Below, in pieces: positions 45,024 through 54,733 of a stretch of DNA of 64,000 nucleotides. Position 1 is the stretch's first letter. Each line of letters opens with the position of its first letter. The notes under the pieces are model-generated. The model made no database searches and was not told the origin of the DNA. It saw only the letters and a list, made by a program, of their open reading frames with translations. A program made the translations under genes and the position numbers. Origin of the DNA: Desulfoscipio gibsoniae DSM 7213 (GTDB lineage: Bacteria > Bacillota > Desulfotomaculia > Desulfotomaculales > Desulfallaceae); contig NC_021184.1 in assembly GCF_000233715.2 (NCBI RefSeq), forward strand, positions 1,822,001 through 1,886,000, read 5' to 3'.

Positions 45024-45722
45024 GTGGCCGTAATATCTATGAAACAACTGCTCGAGGCGGGTGTTCATTTTGGACACCAAACCCGGAGATGGAACCCCAA
45101 AATGGCTCCTTACATTTTTACAGATCGTAATGGCATTTATATTATTGACTTGCAAAAAACTGTAAAAAAAGTCGAGGAAGCATATAACTTCGTCAAATCT
45201 ACCGTTCAGGAAGGCGGCAATATCCTTTTTGTCGGTACTAAAAAACAGGCTCAGGAATCAGTTCGAGAAGAAGCTGAACGATGCGGTATGTTTTATGTCA
45301 ATCAGCGCTGGCTTGGTGGCATGTTGACTAATTTCCAGACCATCCGCAGGCGGATTGACAGGCTGCATGAACTTGAAAAGATGGAGCAGGATGGGACAAT
45401 GGATAAGTTGCCTAAAAAAGAAGTGGCAGAGCTATTGCATGAAAAAGAAAGATTAGCTAAGTTTTTAGGCGGTATTAAGGAAATGCGTCGTTTGCCCCAG
45501 GCATTGTTTGTTATTGACCCGCGCAAAGAGCGCATTGCCGTTGCAGAAGGGCGTAAATTAGGCATCCCTATTGTAGCTATCGTGGATACCAATTGTGATC
45601 CTGACGAAGTTGACTATATTATACCCGGTAATGATGATGCCATTAGGGCGGTCAGGCTTTTAACCGCAAAAATGGCTGATGCCGTGATTGAAGGCAACCA
45701 GGGTGAACAAACTGCTGAATAA
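45024..45722 (+). CDS. rpsB: 30S ribosomal protein S2
   Basis: S2 (232 aa) binds late in 30S assembly between head and body. The N-terminus [26 protein letters not shown], spread over residues 2-27, is invariant, and [32 protein letters not shown] near 180-212 closes the protein. GTG 45024 follows GGGAGGAGGTG and gives the canonical start; the ATT-type upstream extension at 45012 is less likely. A terminator-like hairpin separates it from tsf. Confidence 0.97.
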   Translation: MAVISMKQLLEAGVHFGHQTRRWNPKMAPYIFTDRNGIYIIDLQKTVKKVEEAYNFVKSTVQEGGNILFVGTKKQAQESVREEAERCGMFYVNQRWLGGMLTNFQTIRRRIDRLHELEKMEQDGTMDKLPKKEVAELLHEKERLAKFLGGIKEMRRLPQALFVIDPRKERIAVAEGRKLGIPIVAIVDTNCDPDEVDYIIPGNDDAIRAVRLLTAKMADAVIEGNQGEQTAE

Positions 45723-45729
45723 CTTGTTG

Positions 45730-45768
45730 GCGGGGGATTAGCCTGGGAAGGTAACCCCTGCTTTTTTT
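45730..45768 (+). terminator. Attenuator-like terminator between rpsB and tsf
   Basis: GCGGGGGATTA pairs with TAACCCCTGC with one bulge and seven T residues follow. It may be partial, letting part of the transcript continue into tsf. Confidence 0.7.
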
Positions 45769-45835
45769 CTATTTGCTTAAATTTTTGGATATAATAGTAC
45801 ATTACAATAAAAAACATGTATAGGGGGGTTATTAA

Positions 45836-46489
45836 ATGGCCGAAATAACTGCGGCAATGGTAAAGGAACTACGGGAAAGATCCGGTGCAGGTATGATGGA
45901 CTGTAAAAAAGCACTGTTAGCGACAGAGGGTAATATTGAAAAGGCCATTGATTTTCTACGTGAAAAAGGTTTAGCTTCCGCAGCTAAAAAATCCGGCAGA
46001 ATTACTGCAGAGGGCCTTGTCGAGTCCTATATTCATGCCGGGGGGAAAATTGGTGTATTGGTAGAAGTAAACTGTGAAACTGATTTCGTAGCTAAAACCG
46101 ATGAGTTCAAAGAGTTGGTGCGGGATATTGCTATGCAGATTGCTGCTGCTCGCCCCCAATACGTAGCTAGGGAAGAAGTACCCGAGAGCATGGTTGTTAA
46201 GGAAAGGGAAATTTTAGCTGCCCAGGCGGCAAATGAAGGAAAACCCGAAAAAATTATTGAAAAAATGGTAGAAGGTAGGATTGAGAAGTTTTATAAAGAG
46301 ATTTGTCTGCTGGAACAGCCTTTTATTAAAGATCCGGACAAAACCATTAAGCAGCTGGTGACTGAAAAAATAGCTAAAATCGGAGAAAATATTTCGGTGC
46401 GCAGGTTTGTTCGCTATGAGCTTGGCGAGGGACTGGAAAAAAGGCAGGATGATTTCGCTGCGGAAGTAATGGCACAGGCAGGAAAATAA
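45836..46489 (+). CDS. tsf: Elongation factor Ts
   Basis: EF-Ts exchanges GDP for GTP on EF-Tu. The 217-aa protein opens with the TDF-type N-terminal module [35 protein letters not shown] and carries [24 protein letters not shown] near 74-97. It is the short form lacking one core subdomain repeat, as in many thermophiles and Clostridia. AGGGGGG before ATG 45836 serves as ribosome-binding site. Confidence 0.96.
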   Translation: MAEITAAMVKELRERSGAGMMDCKKALLATEGNIEKAIDFLREKGLASAAKKSGRITAEGLVESYIHAGGKIGVLVEVNCETDFVAKTDEFKELVRDIAMQIAAARPQYVAREEVPESMVVKEREILAAQAANEGKPEKIIEKMVEGRIEKFYKEICLLEQPFIKDPDKTIKQLVTEKIAKIGENISVRRFVRYELGEGLEKRQDDFAAEVMAQAGK

Positions 46490-46554
46490 TATAGGTACAA
46501 AAAGGAATTTTAATATTTACGTAGAATAATTAAAATGAAGTGACGGGAGGTTAT

Positions 46555-47301
46555 ATGGCCCCAATGGATGCACCCAAGTATAAAAGGGTCGTATTAAAGC
46601 TTAGCGGTGAGGCATTGGCCGGGACCATGGGATATGGTATAGACCCGGAGGTTGCATATTCAATAGCGGTTCAGATAAAAGAAGTGGTCCAACTGGGCGT
46701 TGAGGTGGCAGTGGTTGTTGGCGGCGGCAATATATGGCGCGGTGTAGCGGGTAGCACCAAGGGAATGGACAGGGCCACAGCTGATTATATGGGCATGCTG
46801 GCCACAGTAATCAACTCCTTGGCCTTACAGGACGCTTTGGCTAAACATGAAGTTGACACCAGGGTGCAAACTGCCATTGAAATGCGTGAAGTGGCTGAGC
46901 CATATATCCGCCGGCGAGCTATCAGACACCTGGAAAAGGGGCGGGTGGTAATTTTTGCAGCTGGTACGGGAAATCCGTACTTTTCTACGGATACCACCGC
47001 TGCTTTGCGGGCTGCTGAAATAGAGGCCGAGGTGATTTTAATGGCCAAGCGGGTTGACGGTGTTTATGATTCTGACCCGCTGAAGAATGAGAATGCTATT
47101 AAATTTGGTCAGCTAAGTTATATTGATTTGTTAAATAAAGGGCTTGGCGTAATGGATTCAACAGCTACCTCCCTGTGTATGGACAACCGCATTCCATTGC
47201 TTGTTTTTGGGCTTAATGAGCCGGGAAATATTAACCGGGCTGTTTTAGGCGAAAATGTTGGAACATATGTTGGAGGTGATTTGAATGACACTTCTGTCTG
47301 A
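46555..47301 (+). CDS. pyrH: UMP kinase
   Basis: PyrH phosphorylates UMP to UDP and belongs to the amino-acid kinase fold. The 248-residue product has [11 protein letters not shown] near 10, [11 protein letters not shown] near 56-66 and the substrate-binding [26 protein letters not shown] (about 140-166). ATG 46555 follows GGGAGG at 46544-46550. frr begins within the last 17 bases of pyrH, so they are translationally coupled. Confidence 0.97.
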   Translation: MAPMDAPKYKRVVLKLSGEALAGTMGYGIDPEVAYSIAVQIKEVVQLGVEVAVVVGGGNIWRGVAGSTKGMDRATADYMGMLATVINSLALQDALAKHEVDTRVQTAIEMREVAEPYIRRRAIRHLEKGRVVIFAAGTGNPYFSTDTTAALRAAEIEAEVILMAKRVDGVYDSDPLKNENAIKFGQLSYIDLLNKGLGVMDSTATSLCMDNRIPLLVFGLNEPGNINRAVLGENVGTYVGGDLNDTSV

Positions 47302-47836
47302 CACCGAGAAAAATATGAAAAAAACGGTGGAAGTAGTTAACAAAGAGTTTGCTTCTTTACGTGCAGGAAGGGCTACTCCTGCTTTATTGGATAAAATTAT
47401 GGTGACGTACTATGGTACCCCCACACCGATAAACCAGCTGGCTAATATTACCACTCCAGAAGCGCGATTGCTTGTTATCCAGCCATGGGATAAGACTGCG
47501 ATGCCTGAGATCGAAAAAGCTATTTTAAAATCTGATTTGGGGATTACACCGGCCAGTGACGGTAACATTATCAGGTTGGCCGTACCGCAGTTGACCAAGG
47601 AAAGAAGAGCCGAGCTGGTTAAAGTGATTAAGAAGAAGGCAGAAGAAGGCCGTGTTGCCGTACGTAATTTGCGCAGGGATGCCAATGATGGATTAAAAAG
47701 CCAGCAAAAAAACGGAGATATTTCTGAAGATGAATTGCGGCGTTTGCAAGATGAAGTGCAAAAACTTACTGATAAATACATAAAGGAAATCGATGCATTA
47801 TTTGCTGCCAAGGAAAAGGAGATTTTAACAGTTTAG
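47285..47836 (+). CDS. frr: Ribosome recycling factor
   Basis: RRF with EF-G splits post-termination ribosomes. The 183-residue protein has the complete three-helix and beta/alpha/beta two-domain plan: [26 protein letters not shown] (13-38), [30 protein letters not shown] and the C-terminal helix [23 protein letters not shown]. Length matches the family. It overlaps pyrH by 17 bp. Confidence 0.97.
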   Translation: MTLLSDTEKNMKKTVEVVNKEFASLRAGRATPALLDKIMVTYYGTPTPINQLANITTPEARLLVIQPWDKTAMPEIEKAILKSDLGITPASDGNIIRLAVPQLTKERRAELVKVIKKKAEEGRVAVRNLRRDANDGLKSQQKNGDISEDELRRLQDEVQKLTDKYIKEIDALFAAKEKEILTV

Positions 47837-47933
47837 ACTCTTTTACTGGTATATGAATGAATTATTGGACAGACTGTCCAAGTGACTATTACGATGTTTT
47901 TTGGTGACTTAGAAGTAATTCGCGGTGATAAAT

Positions 47934-48137
47934 ATGAAAATTAACGACCTCTTGACTTTGGAACTTGATACAGCATTGGAGCTATGCCGTTCGACGGGTT
48001 GGCGGGTTGAGGTGGAATTTACATCGCCACCCCGTGGTGAAATGACAGGACGGTACAGGGTACTTCGTGGACGTGAGCTTCCCGGCAGCATTGTTATGCT
48101 AACGGTGGCTAAAGATGTTCCAGGGAAGGAGGTGTAA
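47934..48137 (+). CDS. Small protein of unknown function between frr and a ferredoxin gene
   Basis: A 67-aa acidic-to-neutral protein, MKINDLLTLELDTALELCRSTG at its N-terminus followed by a likely beta-sheet (WRVEVEFTSPPRG and GRYRVLRGRELPGSIVML). It has no signal peptide or cysteine pair (one Cys). It ends two bases before the ferredoxin start, so the two are translated from one mRNA. The pair stands in an otherwise conserved frr-uppS interval. I do not recognise the family; it resembles small hypothetical proteins of Clostridia in the same place. Confidence 0.7.
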   Translation: MKINDLLTLELDTALELCRSTGWRVEVEFTSPPRGEMTGRYRVLRGRELPGSIVMLTVAKDVPGKEV

Positions 48138-48139
48138 CG

Positions 48140-48307
48140 TTGGCATATAGAATTACCGATGATTGTCTGGCATGTGGTACTTGTCTGGAATCCTGCCCTA
48201 ATGACGCGATTATAGAAGGCGATATATATAAGATTGATGCAGACAAATGCGAGAATTGTGGAACTTGTATTGAGGAATGCCCCACCGGAGCCATTATTGA
48301 AGAATAA
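48140..48307 (+). CDS. Minimal 2[4Fe-4S] ferredoxin
   Basis: This 55-aa protein (below the usual length cut-offs) has two complete CxxCxxC...CP cluster motifs: C9-A-C-G-T-C15..C19-P and C37-E-N-C-G-T-C43..C47-P, each with the four cysteines that hold one 4Fe-4S cluster, in clostridial ferredoxin order. Start TTG 48140 follows AAGGAGGTG. It is small, highly acidic and soluble, so it is an electron carrier. A terminator begins four bases after its stop. Its redox partner is not in the neighbourhood. Confidence 0.93.
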   Translation: MAYRITDDCLACGTCLESCPNDAIIEGDIYKIDADKCENCGTCIEECPTGAIIEE

Positions 48308-48310
48308 TGG

Positions 48311-48343
48311 AACAACCCCCTCGTTTCCGGAGGGGGTTGTTTT
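48311..48343 (+). terminator. Rho-independent terminator after the ferredoxin gene
   Basis: An 11-bp perfect stem AACAACCCCCT/AGGGGGTTGTT with a nine-base loop is followed by TT and an AT-rich run. uppS starts 24 bp later. Confidence 0.85.
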
Positions 48344-48366
48344 ATAATAAGAAAGGGGAACCCGGA

Positions 48367-49167
48367 ATGTTTAAACGGCTGTTAGGCAACCGTCCCAAAA
48401 ATGCTGTTTCCACGAAAAAGAGTATTAGTGAAGACGAATTATTGAAACAGCTGGATATTGCCAAACTGCCGGTTCATGTAGCGATTATCATGGACGGCAA
48501 TGGGCGGTGGGCCATCCGGCGGGGGGCACCCAGGTCGTTTGGGCACAGGACCGGCGTCAATGCTTTGCGTCAGGTGGTAAAACTTTGCGTGGAACTCAAG
48601 TTAAAGCATTTAACGGTGTATGCCTTTTCCACTGAGAACTGGAAAAGGCCGCACGAGGAAGTTAACATATTGATGAATCTATTGGTCGAGTACCTTAATA
48701 AAGAAATTGATGAATTGTGCGCCAATAACGTGCGGGTACATCCTATGGGCATATTATCCGATCTCCCGGACAAAGCCCGGGAGGCTGTGGATATGGCCGC
48801 CCGGCGCAGCAAAAATAATACCGGGCTTGTTTTTAACGTAGCCCTTAATTACGGTGGTAGATCCGAACTGCTTAAAGCTGTGCAGGAAATTGGGCAAAAA
48901 ATTAGCAGTGGTGATTTAAAAGTGGAGGAAATTAATGAGCAAGTTATCGCTGATCATTTATATACAGCGGGCCAACCTGATCCCGATTTGTTAATCAGGC
49001 CGGCAGGTGATTATCGGGTGAGCAACTTTCTACTGTGGCAGTTGGCCTATACAGAATTCTGGCTTACAAATACCTTGTGGCCGGATTTTGGCAGAAAGGA
49101 ACTATTACAGGCTTTACTGGATTTTCAGCGACGGGAAAGGCGCTTTGGTGGGCTGTTGAAAAATTAA
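48367..49167 (+). CDS. uppS: Undecaprenyl (isoprenyl) diphosphate synthase
   Basis: UppS makes the C55 lipid carrier for cell-wall synthesis from farnesyl diphosphate and isopentenyl diphosphate. The 266-aa cis-prenyltransferase has MDGNGRWA with Asp43, the RSFGHRTGV segment, TVYAFSTENWKRP and the C-terminal RPAGDYRVSNFLLWQLAYTEFW. ATG 48367 follows GAAAGGGGAA. The extra N-terminal 30 residues are polar and probably not essential. cdsA follows after about 65 bp. Confidence 0.95.
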   Translation: MFKRLLGNRPKNAVSTKKSISEDELLKQLDIAKLPVHVAIIMDGNGRWAIRRGAPRSFGHRTGVNALRQVVKLCVELKLKHLTVYAFSTENWKRPHEEVNILMNLLVEYLNKEIDELCANNVRVHPMGILSDLPDKAREAVDMAARRSKNNTGLVFNVALNYGGRSELLKAVQEIGQKISSGDLKVEEINEQVIADHLYTAGQPDPDLLIRPAGDYRVSNFLLWQLAYTEFWLTNTLWPDFGRKELLQALLDFQRRERRFGGLLKN

Positions 49168-49234
49168 CTGTTAACTGTATAGACTGTAACTTGTAGTAAA
49201 ATATGGATAGATTTTATCCCGGGCTGGTGATTTG

Positions 49235-50023
49235 GTGTTTTGGCAGAGGGTATTGAGTGCAATCATTGGAGTTCCTATTTTATTTGCTGCGGTGTGGTAT
49301 GGTGGCGTTGTCTTATTGATCGTAACCGCAGTATTGATGTTATTAGGAGCCCGGGAAATTAGTATGATATTTTCCAGGCTGGAAATGCAAGTGCCCCAAA
49401 TTATGATTATACCGGGTTGTCTTTTTTTGGCCGCTGCGGCATATCAATATAAAGGGGGCTATCCGGCTGATGCTTTGATAATAATTTTAATATTTTATCT
49501 GGTGCTTATGACCGCGTTTTACCCGAGGTTTACTCCTATCGATGTGGCGATATCCTTTTTTGGTACTATATATGTAGGATTACTTATTTTTCTTTTTTTA
49601 ATCAGTACATTGCCAAACGGCCTAATATGGCTGGTATTAGTGCTGGTTTGTACCTGGTCCAGCGATACTCTGGCTTATTTAGTCGGTCGCCGGTGGGGTA
49701 AGCGGCGTATGGCCCCTGAGCTAAGTCCCGGCAAGACATTGGAAGGGGCTGTGGGAGGTGTACTGGGCAGTACCATTGCGGCTTGGGTGGTAGTAATGTC
49801 TTATAGTCCGCTACCGTTATGGCCGGTGTTGTCACTAGGGTTTATCACCGGGCTGGCGGCTCAGATCGGTGATTTAGTAGAGTCCGCTATTAAGCGTCTG
49901 GCTGGTATTAAGGACGCCGGCAATCTGATACCCGGTCACGGGGGTGTCCTGGATCGTTTCGACAGTATGCTGTTCACAGCTCCACTGGTATATTATTATG
50001 TGGTCTTAATATTACATAATTGA
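49235..50023 (+). CDS. cdsA: Phosphatidate cytidylyltransferase
   Basis: CdsA forms CDP-diacylglycerol from phosphatidate and CTP, the branch point of phospholipid synthesis. The 262-aa membrane protein has eight or so hydrophobic segments and the CDP-alcohol-type signature KRLAGIKDAGNLIPGHGGVLDRFDSM near 218-243, with WSSDTLAYLVGRRWGK (about 140-155). Start is GTG 49235 or TTG 49232. It is between uppS and a YtvI-like permease. Confidence 0.93.
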   Translation: MFWQRVLSAIIGVPILFAAVWYGGVVLLIVTAVLMLLGAREISMIFSRLEMQVPQIMIIPGCLFLAAAAYQYKGGYPADALIIILIFYLVLMTAFYPRFTPIDVAISFFGTIYVGLLIFLFLISTLPNGLIWLVLVLVCTWSSDTLAYLVGRRWGKRRMAPELSPGKTLEGAVGGVLGSTIAAWVVVMSYSPLPLWPVLSLGFITGLAAQIGDLVESAIKRLAGIKDAGNLIPGHGGVLDRFDSMLFTAPLVYYYVVLILHN

Positions 50024-50033
50024 GGTGAATTAG

Positions 50034-51113
50034 TTGCCGCGGACGGTAATAAAAATTTTATATGTGCTGGCGGGTGCGGTGACGCTGCTGGCCATTTACC
50101 TTGCTGCGAAATATGCGGTACCCGAAATGCTAGCGTGGTTATTATATTTACTGGCCGTATTATTTCCGTTCTTGCTGGCGATTATTTTTAGTATTTTTAT
50201 GGAACCACTGGTGGTTTTTTTTAGTCGTAACGGAAAGTATTCCCGATCAATTACCGTGCCTGTTAGTATGTTGGTTTTTTTTGGAAGCATTGGCACTGTA
50301 CTAACTTGGATTATTTTAAGGTTGGTTAAGGAATTGAGTGACCTTTCCGTGACGCTGCCCCAAAGGGTTGAAAAAACGCAACAGTTTATTGATTTGTGGG
50401 TGAAAAAAGGAGTTTTATTTTACGGTACTTTGCCGAAAAGTGTAACGGATAATTTGAAGGAATCTTTGAATAGCTTAACCAATACCATGCAGCACTGGGC
50501 CGGTGAACTAGTTAGTGTTTTACTTACTATAATAAGCGGTATTCCAAGTGCTATTATGATTTTACTGTTTTGTTTAATAGCCACTTATTTTTTCAGTAGA
50601 GATAGAGAAAAAATAGCCCGGCTTTGGTTGAGGATAGTACCTCCACCGTGGGGTGCGCAAGTTTTGGAAGTAAGCCGGCAGGTAGCCTTGGCATTTCAGT
50701 CATATGTACGGGCTCAATTTATTTTAGTCTCCATTACAGCTTTTCTAAGCATTATTGGCCTGTATTTCATAGGAGCAAGTTATGCCCTGACTATAGGTTT
50801 GTTGATTGGTTTTTTGGATATGATACCGGTATTGGGCCCGGGTACTATTTATATCCCTTGGGCTATTTGGGCTTTTATCACCGGCGATATGCTGTTGGGT
50901 GCTAAGCTTATAGTGCTTTATTTGCTGGTGATGGTTATAAGGGGCGTACTTGAGGCCAAAGTGGTAGCTGCTAATTTGGGGCTTCATCCCTTAGCCGTAT
51001 TGATTGCCATGTTTGTAGGATTGAAAACCGTAGGAGTACTCGGGCTTGTATTAGGCCCCATGCTGGTTATTGCCATACAGGCGGCAGTAAAAGCGGGAAG
51101 TTCTAGTAAGTAA
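50034..51113 (+). CDS. YtvI/AI-2E-family sporulation membrane protein
   Basis: The 359-residue protein has about eight transmembrane helices and belongs to the AI-2E transporter (PerM) superfamily: the C-terminal segment LLIGFLDMIPVLGPGTIYIPWAIWAFITGD and GVLEAKVVAANLGLHPLAVLIAMFVGLKTVG GVLG are typical. In spore formers this branch is called YtvI. Function as a transporter is unproven. TTG 50034 follows TTGAGGTG ten bases from cdsA. dxr follows after 26 bp. Confidence 0.88.
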   Translation: MPRTVIKILYVLAGAVTLLAIYLAAKYAVPEMLAWLLYLLAVLFPFLLAIIFSIFMEPLVVFFSRNGKYSRSITVPVSMLVFFGSIGTVLTWIILRLVKELSDLSVTLPQRVEKTQQFIDLWVKKGVLFYGTLPKSVTDNLKESLNSLTNTMQHWAGELVSVLLTIISGIPSAIMILLFCLIATYFFSRDREKIARLWLRIVPPPWGAQVLEVSRQVALAFQSYVRAQFILVSITAFLSIIGLYFIGASYALTIGLLIGFLDMIPVLGPGTIYIPWAIWAFITGDMLLGAKLIVLYLLVMVIRGVLEAKVVAANLGLHPLAVLIAMFVGLKTVGVLGLVLGPMLVIAIQAAVKAGSSSK

Positions 51114-51139
51114 ATGAATACAATAAAGTGGAGAATATC

Positions 51140-52291
51140 ATGAAGCAACTAGCAATTTTAGGTAGTACCGGATCCATTGGCCGCCAGGCTTTACAGGTCT
51201 TGGATGATTTCCCTGATGATATTCAGCTGATGGCACTTGCCGCCGGAAATAATAAGCAATTGCTATTGGAACAGGTTAAAAAATACAAGCCACTTTTAGT
51301 TTCTCTTCAAAAGGAAGATGATGCGCTATGGCTGCGGCAACAGCTGGACGGGCGGCAGAAAATAGAAATACATTATGGCCTTGAGGGCCTACTTGCGGTG
51401 GCTGCTTTTTCCGGCGCTGATACTGTTTTAACCGCTATATCTGGTGCGGTGGGTCTTTTACCCACCGTGGAGGCTATCAAGGCTGGTAAAAACATTGCCT
51501 TGGCCAATAAGGAAACACTGGTGGCGGCCGGTGAATTAGTCATGCGTATGGCTGGGGAATATGGCGTTACCATTTTGCCGGTGGACAGCGAGCATTCGGC
51601 CATTTGGCAGTGCATAAACGGTGAAGATAGACATAATGTGGCCAGGATCTTGCTTACTGCCTCCGGGGGACCATTTCGCAATTATAAACCCGATCAAATG
51701 GCCGGTATAACTCCCTCCAGAGCCCTTAATCATCCCAACTGGCAGATGGGCGCTAAAATAACAGTGGACTCGGCTACATTAATGAATAAAGGCCTTGAGG
51801 TTATCGAGGCCAGGTGGTTGTTTGACGTTGCTTATGATAATATAAAAGTGGTGATACACCCACAGAGCATTATCCACTCCATGGTGGAATATATAGATGG
51901 CTCTGTGCTGGCCCAAATGGGCGTTCCAGATATGCGTCTACCCATTCAGTACGCTCTTTTTTATCCCCGTCGGTTGGCGGGAGGTGCACCAAGGTTACAG
52001 TGGCCCATTGGTAACTTGACCTTTGAAGAACCGGATATTGCACGGTTTCCATCACTGGAACTTGCTTTTCAGGCGGGGCGGGTGGGAAAAACTATGCCAG
52101 CGGTGTTAAATGCCGCTAACGAAGTGGCTGTACACGCTTTTTTGGCTGGAAAAGTTGAATTTACAGCTATTCCTAAGTTAGTGGCAAAAGTTATGGAAGG
52201 GCATAGCCCGGTTACATTCGCTTCCTTGGAAGATATACTGGAGGCGGATCGCTGGGCACGCCGTCGGGTGGAAGAAATAATTATCCAATAA
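51140..52291 (+). CDS. dxr: 1-deoxy-D-xylulose 5-phosphate reductoisomerase
   Basis: Dxr carries out the second MEP-pathway step, forming MEP from DXP with NADPH. The 383-residue protein opens AILGSTGSIGRQAL (NADPH site), has NKETLVAAGELVM near 123 and the metal/substrate region VDSEHSAIWQC near 148-158, and ASGGPF...MGAKITVDSATLMNKGLEVIEA. Start ATG 51140 has the AGTGGAGA site. The second MEP gene, ispG, is two genes on. Confidence 0.96.
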   Translation: MKQLAILGSTGSIGRQALQVLDDFPDDIQLMALAAGNNKQLLLEQVKKYKPLLVSLQKEDDALWLRQQLDGRQKIEIHYGLEGLLAVAAFSGADTVLTAISGAVGLLPTVEAIKAGKNIALANKETLVAAGELVMRMAGEYGVTILPVDSEHSAIWQCINGEDRHNVARILLTASGGPFRNYKPDQMAGITPSRALNHPNWQMGAKITVDSATLMNKGLEVIEARWLFDVAYDNIKVVIHPQSIIHSMVEYIDGSVLAQMGVPDMRLPIQYALFYPRRLAGGAPRLQWPIGNLTFEEPDIARFPSLELAFQAGRVGKTMPAVLNAANEVAVHAFLAGKVEFTAIPKLVAKVMEGHSPVTFASLEDILEADRWARRRVEEIIIQ

Positions 52292-52417
52292 GACATTATC
52301 TTGCTGGAATAGGTTCTATACCAATGGTTGAGTACCTTTTTGTAAGCACCTTTTTGCTTACTGTTAAGTTTTTAATTGTAATGCAACATGCTAAAAATAA
52401 AATAAAGGATGGTCTGT

Positions 52418-53440
52418 ATGGCTACCTTCTGGGCATCAGTTTTTGTTTTTGCTATATTGATATTTTTTCATGAGCTGGGTCATTTTGCCGTGGCCAAAGC
52501 GGTGGGTATAAAAGTTCATGAGTTCAGCTTGGGATTTGGACCTAAATTATTTGGCCAAAACCGTGGAGGCACTGATTACAACTTGCGGTTATTACCTTTG
52601 GGCGGATTTGTGCGCATGGCCGGTATGGATCCCGAAGAAGAGGACGTAGAGGAAGGCAAGGGTTTTAACGATAAATCTGTACTGCAGCGTATGGCGGTAA
52701 TAATAGCTGGTCCGCTGATGAACTTTTTACTGGCGGCGGTATTGATGGCAGTTACATTTATGTTGCAGGGTATGCCTGTGTCGGGCACAACCGTTGCCAG
52801 CGTTATGCCCGGGCAGCCGGCTGAGCAAGCGGGTATTAAGTCTGGTGACCAAATTTATTCCATAGCGGGTAAAAAGGTTGCAGACTGGGAAGAAATTATA
52901 TCAACCATTAGCAGTCGACCCGGTCAGCCCACTGATTTGGTGATTATAAGAGATAATCAAAGGATAGAGCTAACTATCACTCCCGTCGTAGGTGAAGAGG
53001 GTAGGGCCATGATCGGCATCTCCCGTGTACAAAAATTAAACCCGCTGGCTGCGCTTGCCAATGGCTTCAAGCTTACTTTCCAGGTAACAGTATTGATAGT
53101 GGAATTTGTCGGTAAGATGATCGTTGGCCAGGCACCTGCGGATTTGGGCGGACCGGTGAGGATGGTTTGGGAAATTGACCGGGCGGTGGATACGGGTTTC
53201 TACTACTTGTTGTATTTGGCTGCCTTTTTAAGTATCAATCTGGGGTTATTCAATTTGTTCCCCATTCCTGCGTTGGACGGCAGTAGAATAATGTTCCTTG
53301 GTTTGGAAGGTTTACGAGGGCGTCCCGTAGATCCCTCCAAGGAGAATTTTATACACATGGTGGGGTTTGGGTTGCTGCTATTACTGGTTGTTTTTGTCAC
53401 CTATAATGATGTTTTACAGCTGTTTAACCAAAGTCCCTAA
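52418..53440 (+). CDS. rseP: Site-2 intramembrane metalloprotease RseP
   Basis: RseP (RasP) is a zinc metalloprotease in the membrane that cuts anti-sigma factors and signal peptides. The 340-aa protein has HELGH at residues 18-22 with the second zinc ligand in NLFPIPALDGSR near 280-290, a PDZ domain at about 115-195 and hydrophobic helices at both ends. ATG 52418 follows AAAGGA; ATG 52409 overlaps it. RsgI of the same window is a possible substrate by analogy only. Confidence 0.94.
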   Translation: MATFWASVFVFAILIFFHELGHFAVAKAVGIKVHEFSLGFGPKLFGQNRGGTDYNLRLLPLGGFVRMAGMDPEEEDVEEGKGFNDKSVLQRMAVIIAGPLMNFLLAAVLMAVTFMLQGMPVSGTTVASVMPGQPAEQAGIKSGDQIYSIAGKKVADWEEIISTISSRPGQPTDLVIIRDNQRIELTITPVVGEEGRAMIGISRVQKLNPLAALANGFKLTFQVTVLIVEFVGKMIVGQAPADLGGPVRMVWEIDRAVDTGFYYLLYLAAFLSINLGLFNLFPIPALDGSRIMFLGLEGLRGRPVDPSKENFIHMVGFGLLLLLVVFVTYNDVLQLFNQSP

Positions 53441-53535
53441 ATATTATGTAATGTTAATCAGTATTTAAATCATGACAAAAACCCCGGTGCTAGGTATAGC
53501 TGCCGGGGTAAAAATTTGGGCTCGGAGCGGGTCCC

Positions 53536-53565
53536 TTGGAAAAACTTTTACCAAAATGTTATAAT
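53536..53565 (+). promoter_or_regulatory. Promoter of ispG
   Basis: TTGGAA (53536-53541) and TATAAT (53560-53565) are separated by 18 bp, in a 215-bp gap after rseP. Confidence 0.6.
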
Positions 53566-53659
53566 ATATTTGGTTTGTTAATGCAGTTATAAAAAAAATA
53601 TGATTTTATATACAATATATACATATTATAAAAGTTAATTTCTATTGGGGGATAAATAT

Positions 53660-54733
53660 ATGCAGCGTAGGAAAAGCAGGCCGGTACGCCTGGGTGCTGT
53701 CACGGTGGGTGGTGACGCACCGGTGTCAGTACAGTCCATGACTAATACCGATACCTGTGATGTTGTAGCCACCCGGGCGCAAATCGGGCGGCTTGTTGAA
53801 GCCGGCTGTGAAATTATAAGGGTGGCGGTACCTGACCAGCGGGCGGCCCGGGCATTGCCGGACATAATGCGGGGGCTGGAAGTTCCTCTAGTTGCGGACA
53901 TTCATTTTGATTATCGATTGGCCCTGGCGGCTATCGATGCGGGAGTGGACGGGCTGCGGATCAATCCGGGCAACATTGGCAGCCGTGATAAGGTTGTGGC
54001 GGTGGTTCAGGCGGCCCGGCAGAAGAATGTGCCAATACGTATCGGCGTTAATGCCGGATCATTGGAAAAGGATTTGCTCCGGGAAGGGGTAACCCCTGAG
54101 GCTTTGGTGCAGAGCGCTTTGCGCCATGTATCCATACTAGAGGAACTGGGATTTTATGAAATTAAAATTTCCCTTAAGGCGTCAGATGTACCTCTTATGT
54201 TAACCGCTTACCACATGCTGGCCGATAAAGTAGATTACCCGTTTCACATTGGGGTTACCGAAGCGGGTACTTTGTTTGCAGGAAGCATTAAGTCGGCGGT
54301 AGGTATAGGGGCATTGCTGTGGGAAGGCCTGGGTGATACAGTTCGGGTTTCTTTGACCGGTGATCCTGTACAGGAGGTACGGGCGGCCTACGAGATATTG
54401 AAGGCACTGGGCTTAAGGCGCCGGGGAGCGGAGCTGATATCCTGCCCCACCTGTGGTCGAACGCGCATTGATTTGGTTAGAATTGCCAGCGAAGTTGAAC
54501 AGCGTTTGGCGGCCATTAAGCAACCGCTTAAAGTTGCGGTGATGGGCTGCGTTGTCAATGGTCCCGGGGAGGCCAGACATGCCGATGTGGGTATTGCCGG
54601 CGGTATTGGAGAAGGTCTTATTTTTCGTAAAGGACAGGTAATTAGAAAAGTACAGGAAAGCTTACTGGTTGAAGAGCTGATGAAGGAAATTGATCATATT
54701 ATTCAAGGGAGGAACGGGGATGAGGGTGTCTAA
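53660..54733 (+). CDS. ispG: 4-hydroxy-3-methylbut-2-en-1-yl diphosphate synthase (IspG/GcpE)
   Basis: IspG is the [4Fe-4S] enzyme converting MEcPP to HMBPP. The 357-aa protein has the TIM-barrel start [29 protein letters not shown], and the three cysteine ligands in [12 protein letters not shown] (two) and [17 protein letters not shown] (one) near 265-305, with the glutamate ligand nearby. ATG 53660 follows TTGGGGGGAT. It overlaps proS by 14 bases. Confidence 0.96.
   Translation: MQRRKSRPVRLGAVTVGGDAPVSVQSMTNTDTCDVVATRAQIGRLVEAGCEIIRVAVPDQRAARALPDIMRGLEVPLVADIHFDYRLALAAIDAGVDGLRINPGNIGSRDKVVAVVQAARQKNVPIRIGVNAGSLEKDLLREGVTPEALVQSALRHVSILEELGFYEIKISLKASDVPLMLTAYHMLADKVDYPFHIGVTEAGTLFAGSIKSAVGIGALLWEGLGDTVRVSLTGDPVQEVRAAYEILKALGLRRRGAELISCPTCGRTRIDLVRIASEVEQRLAAIKQPLKVAVMGCVVNGPGEARHADVGIAGGIGEGLIFRKGQVIRKVQESLLVEELMKEIDHIIQGRNGDEGV

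Noticed and set aside
53477-53501. Terminator after rseP (ACCCCGG with CCGGGGT)
   Set aside because: The stem is good but no T run follows on either strand, so I did not call a terminator.
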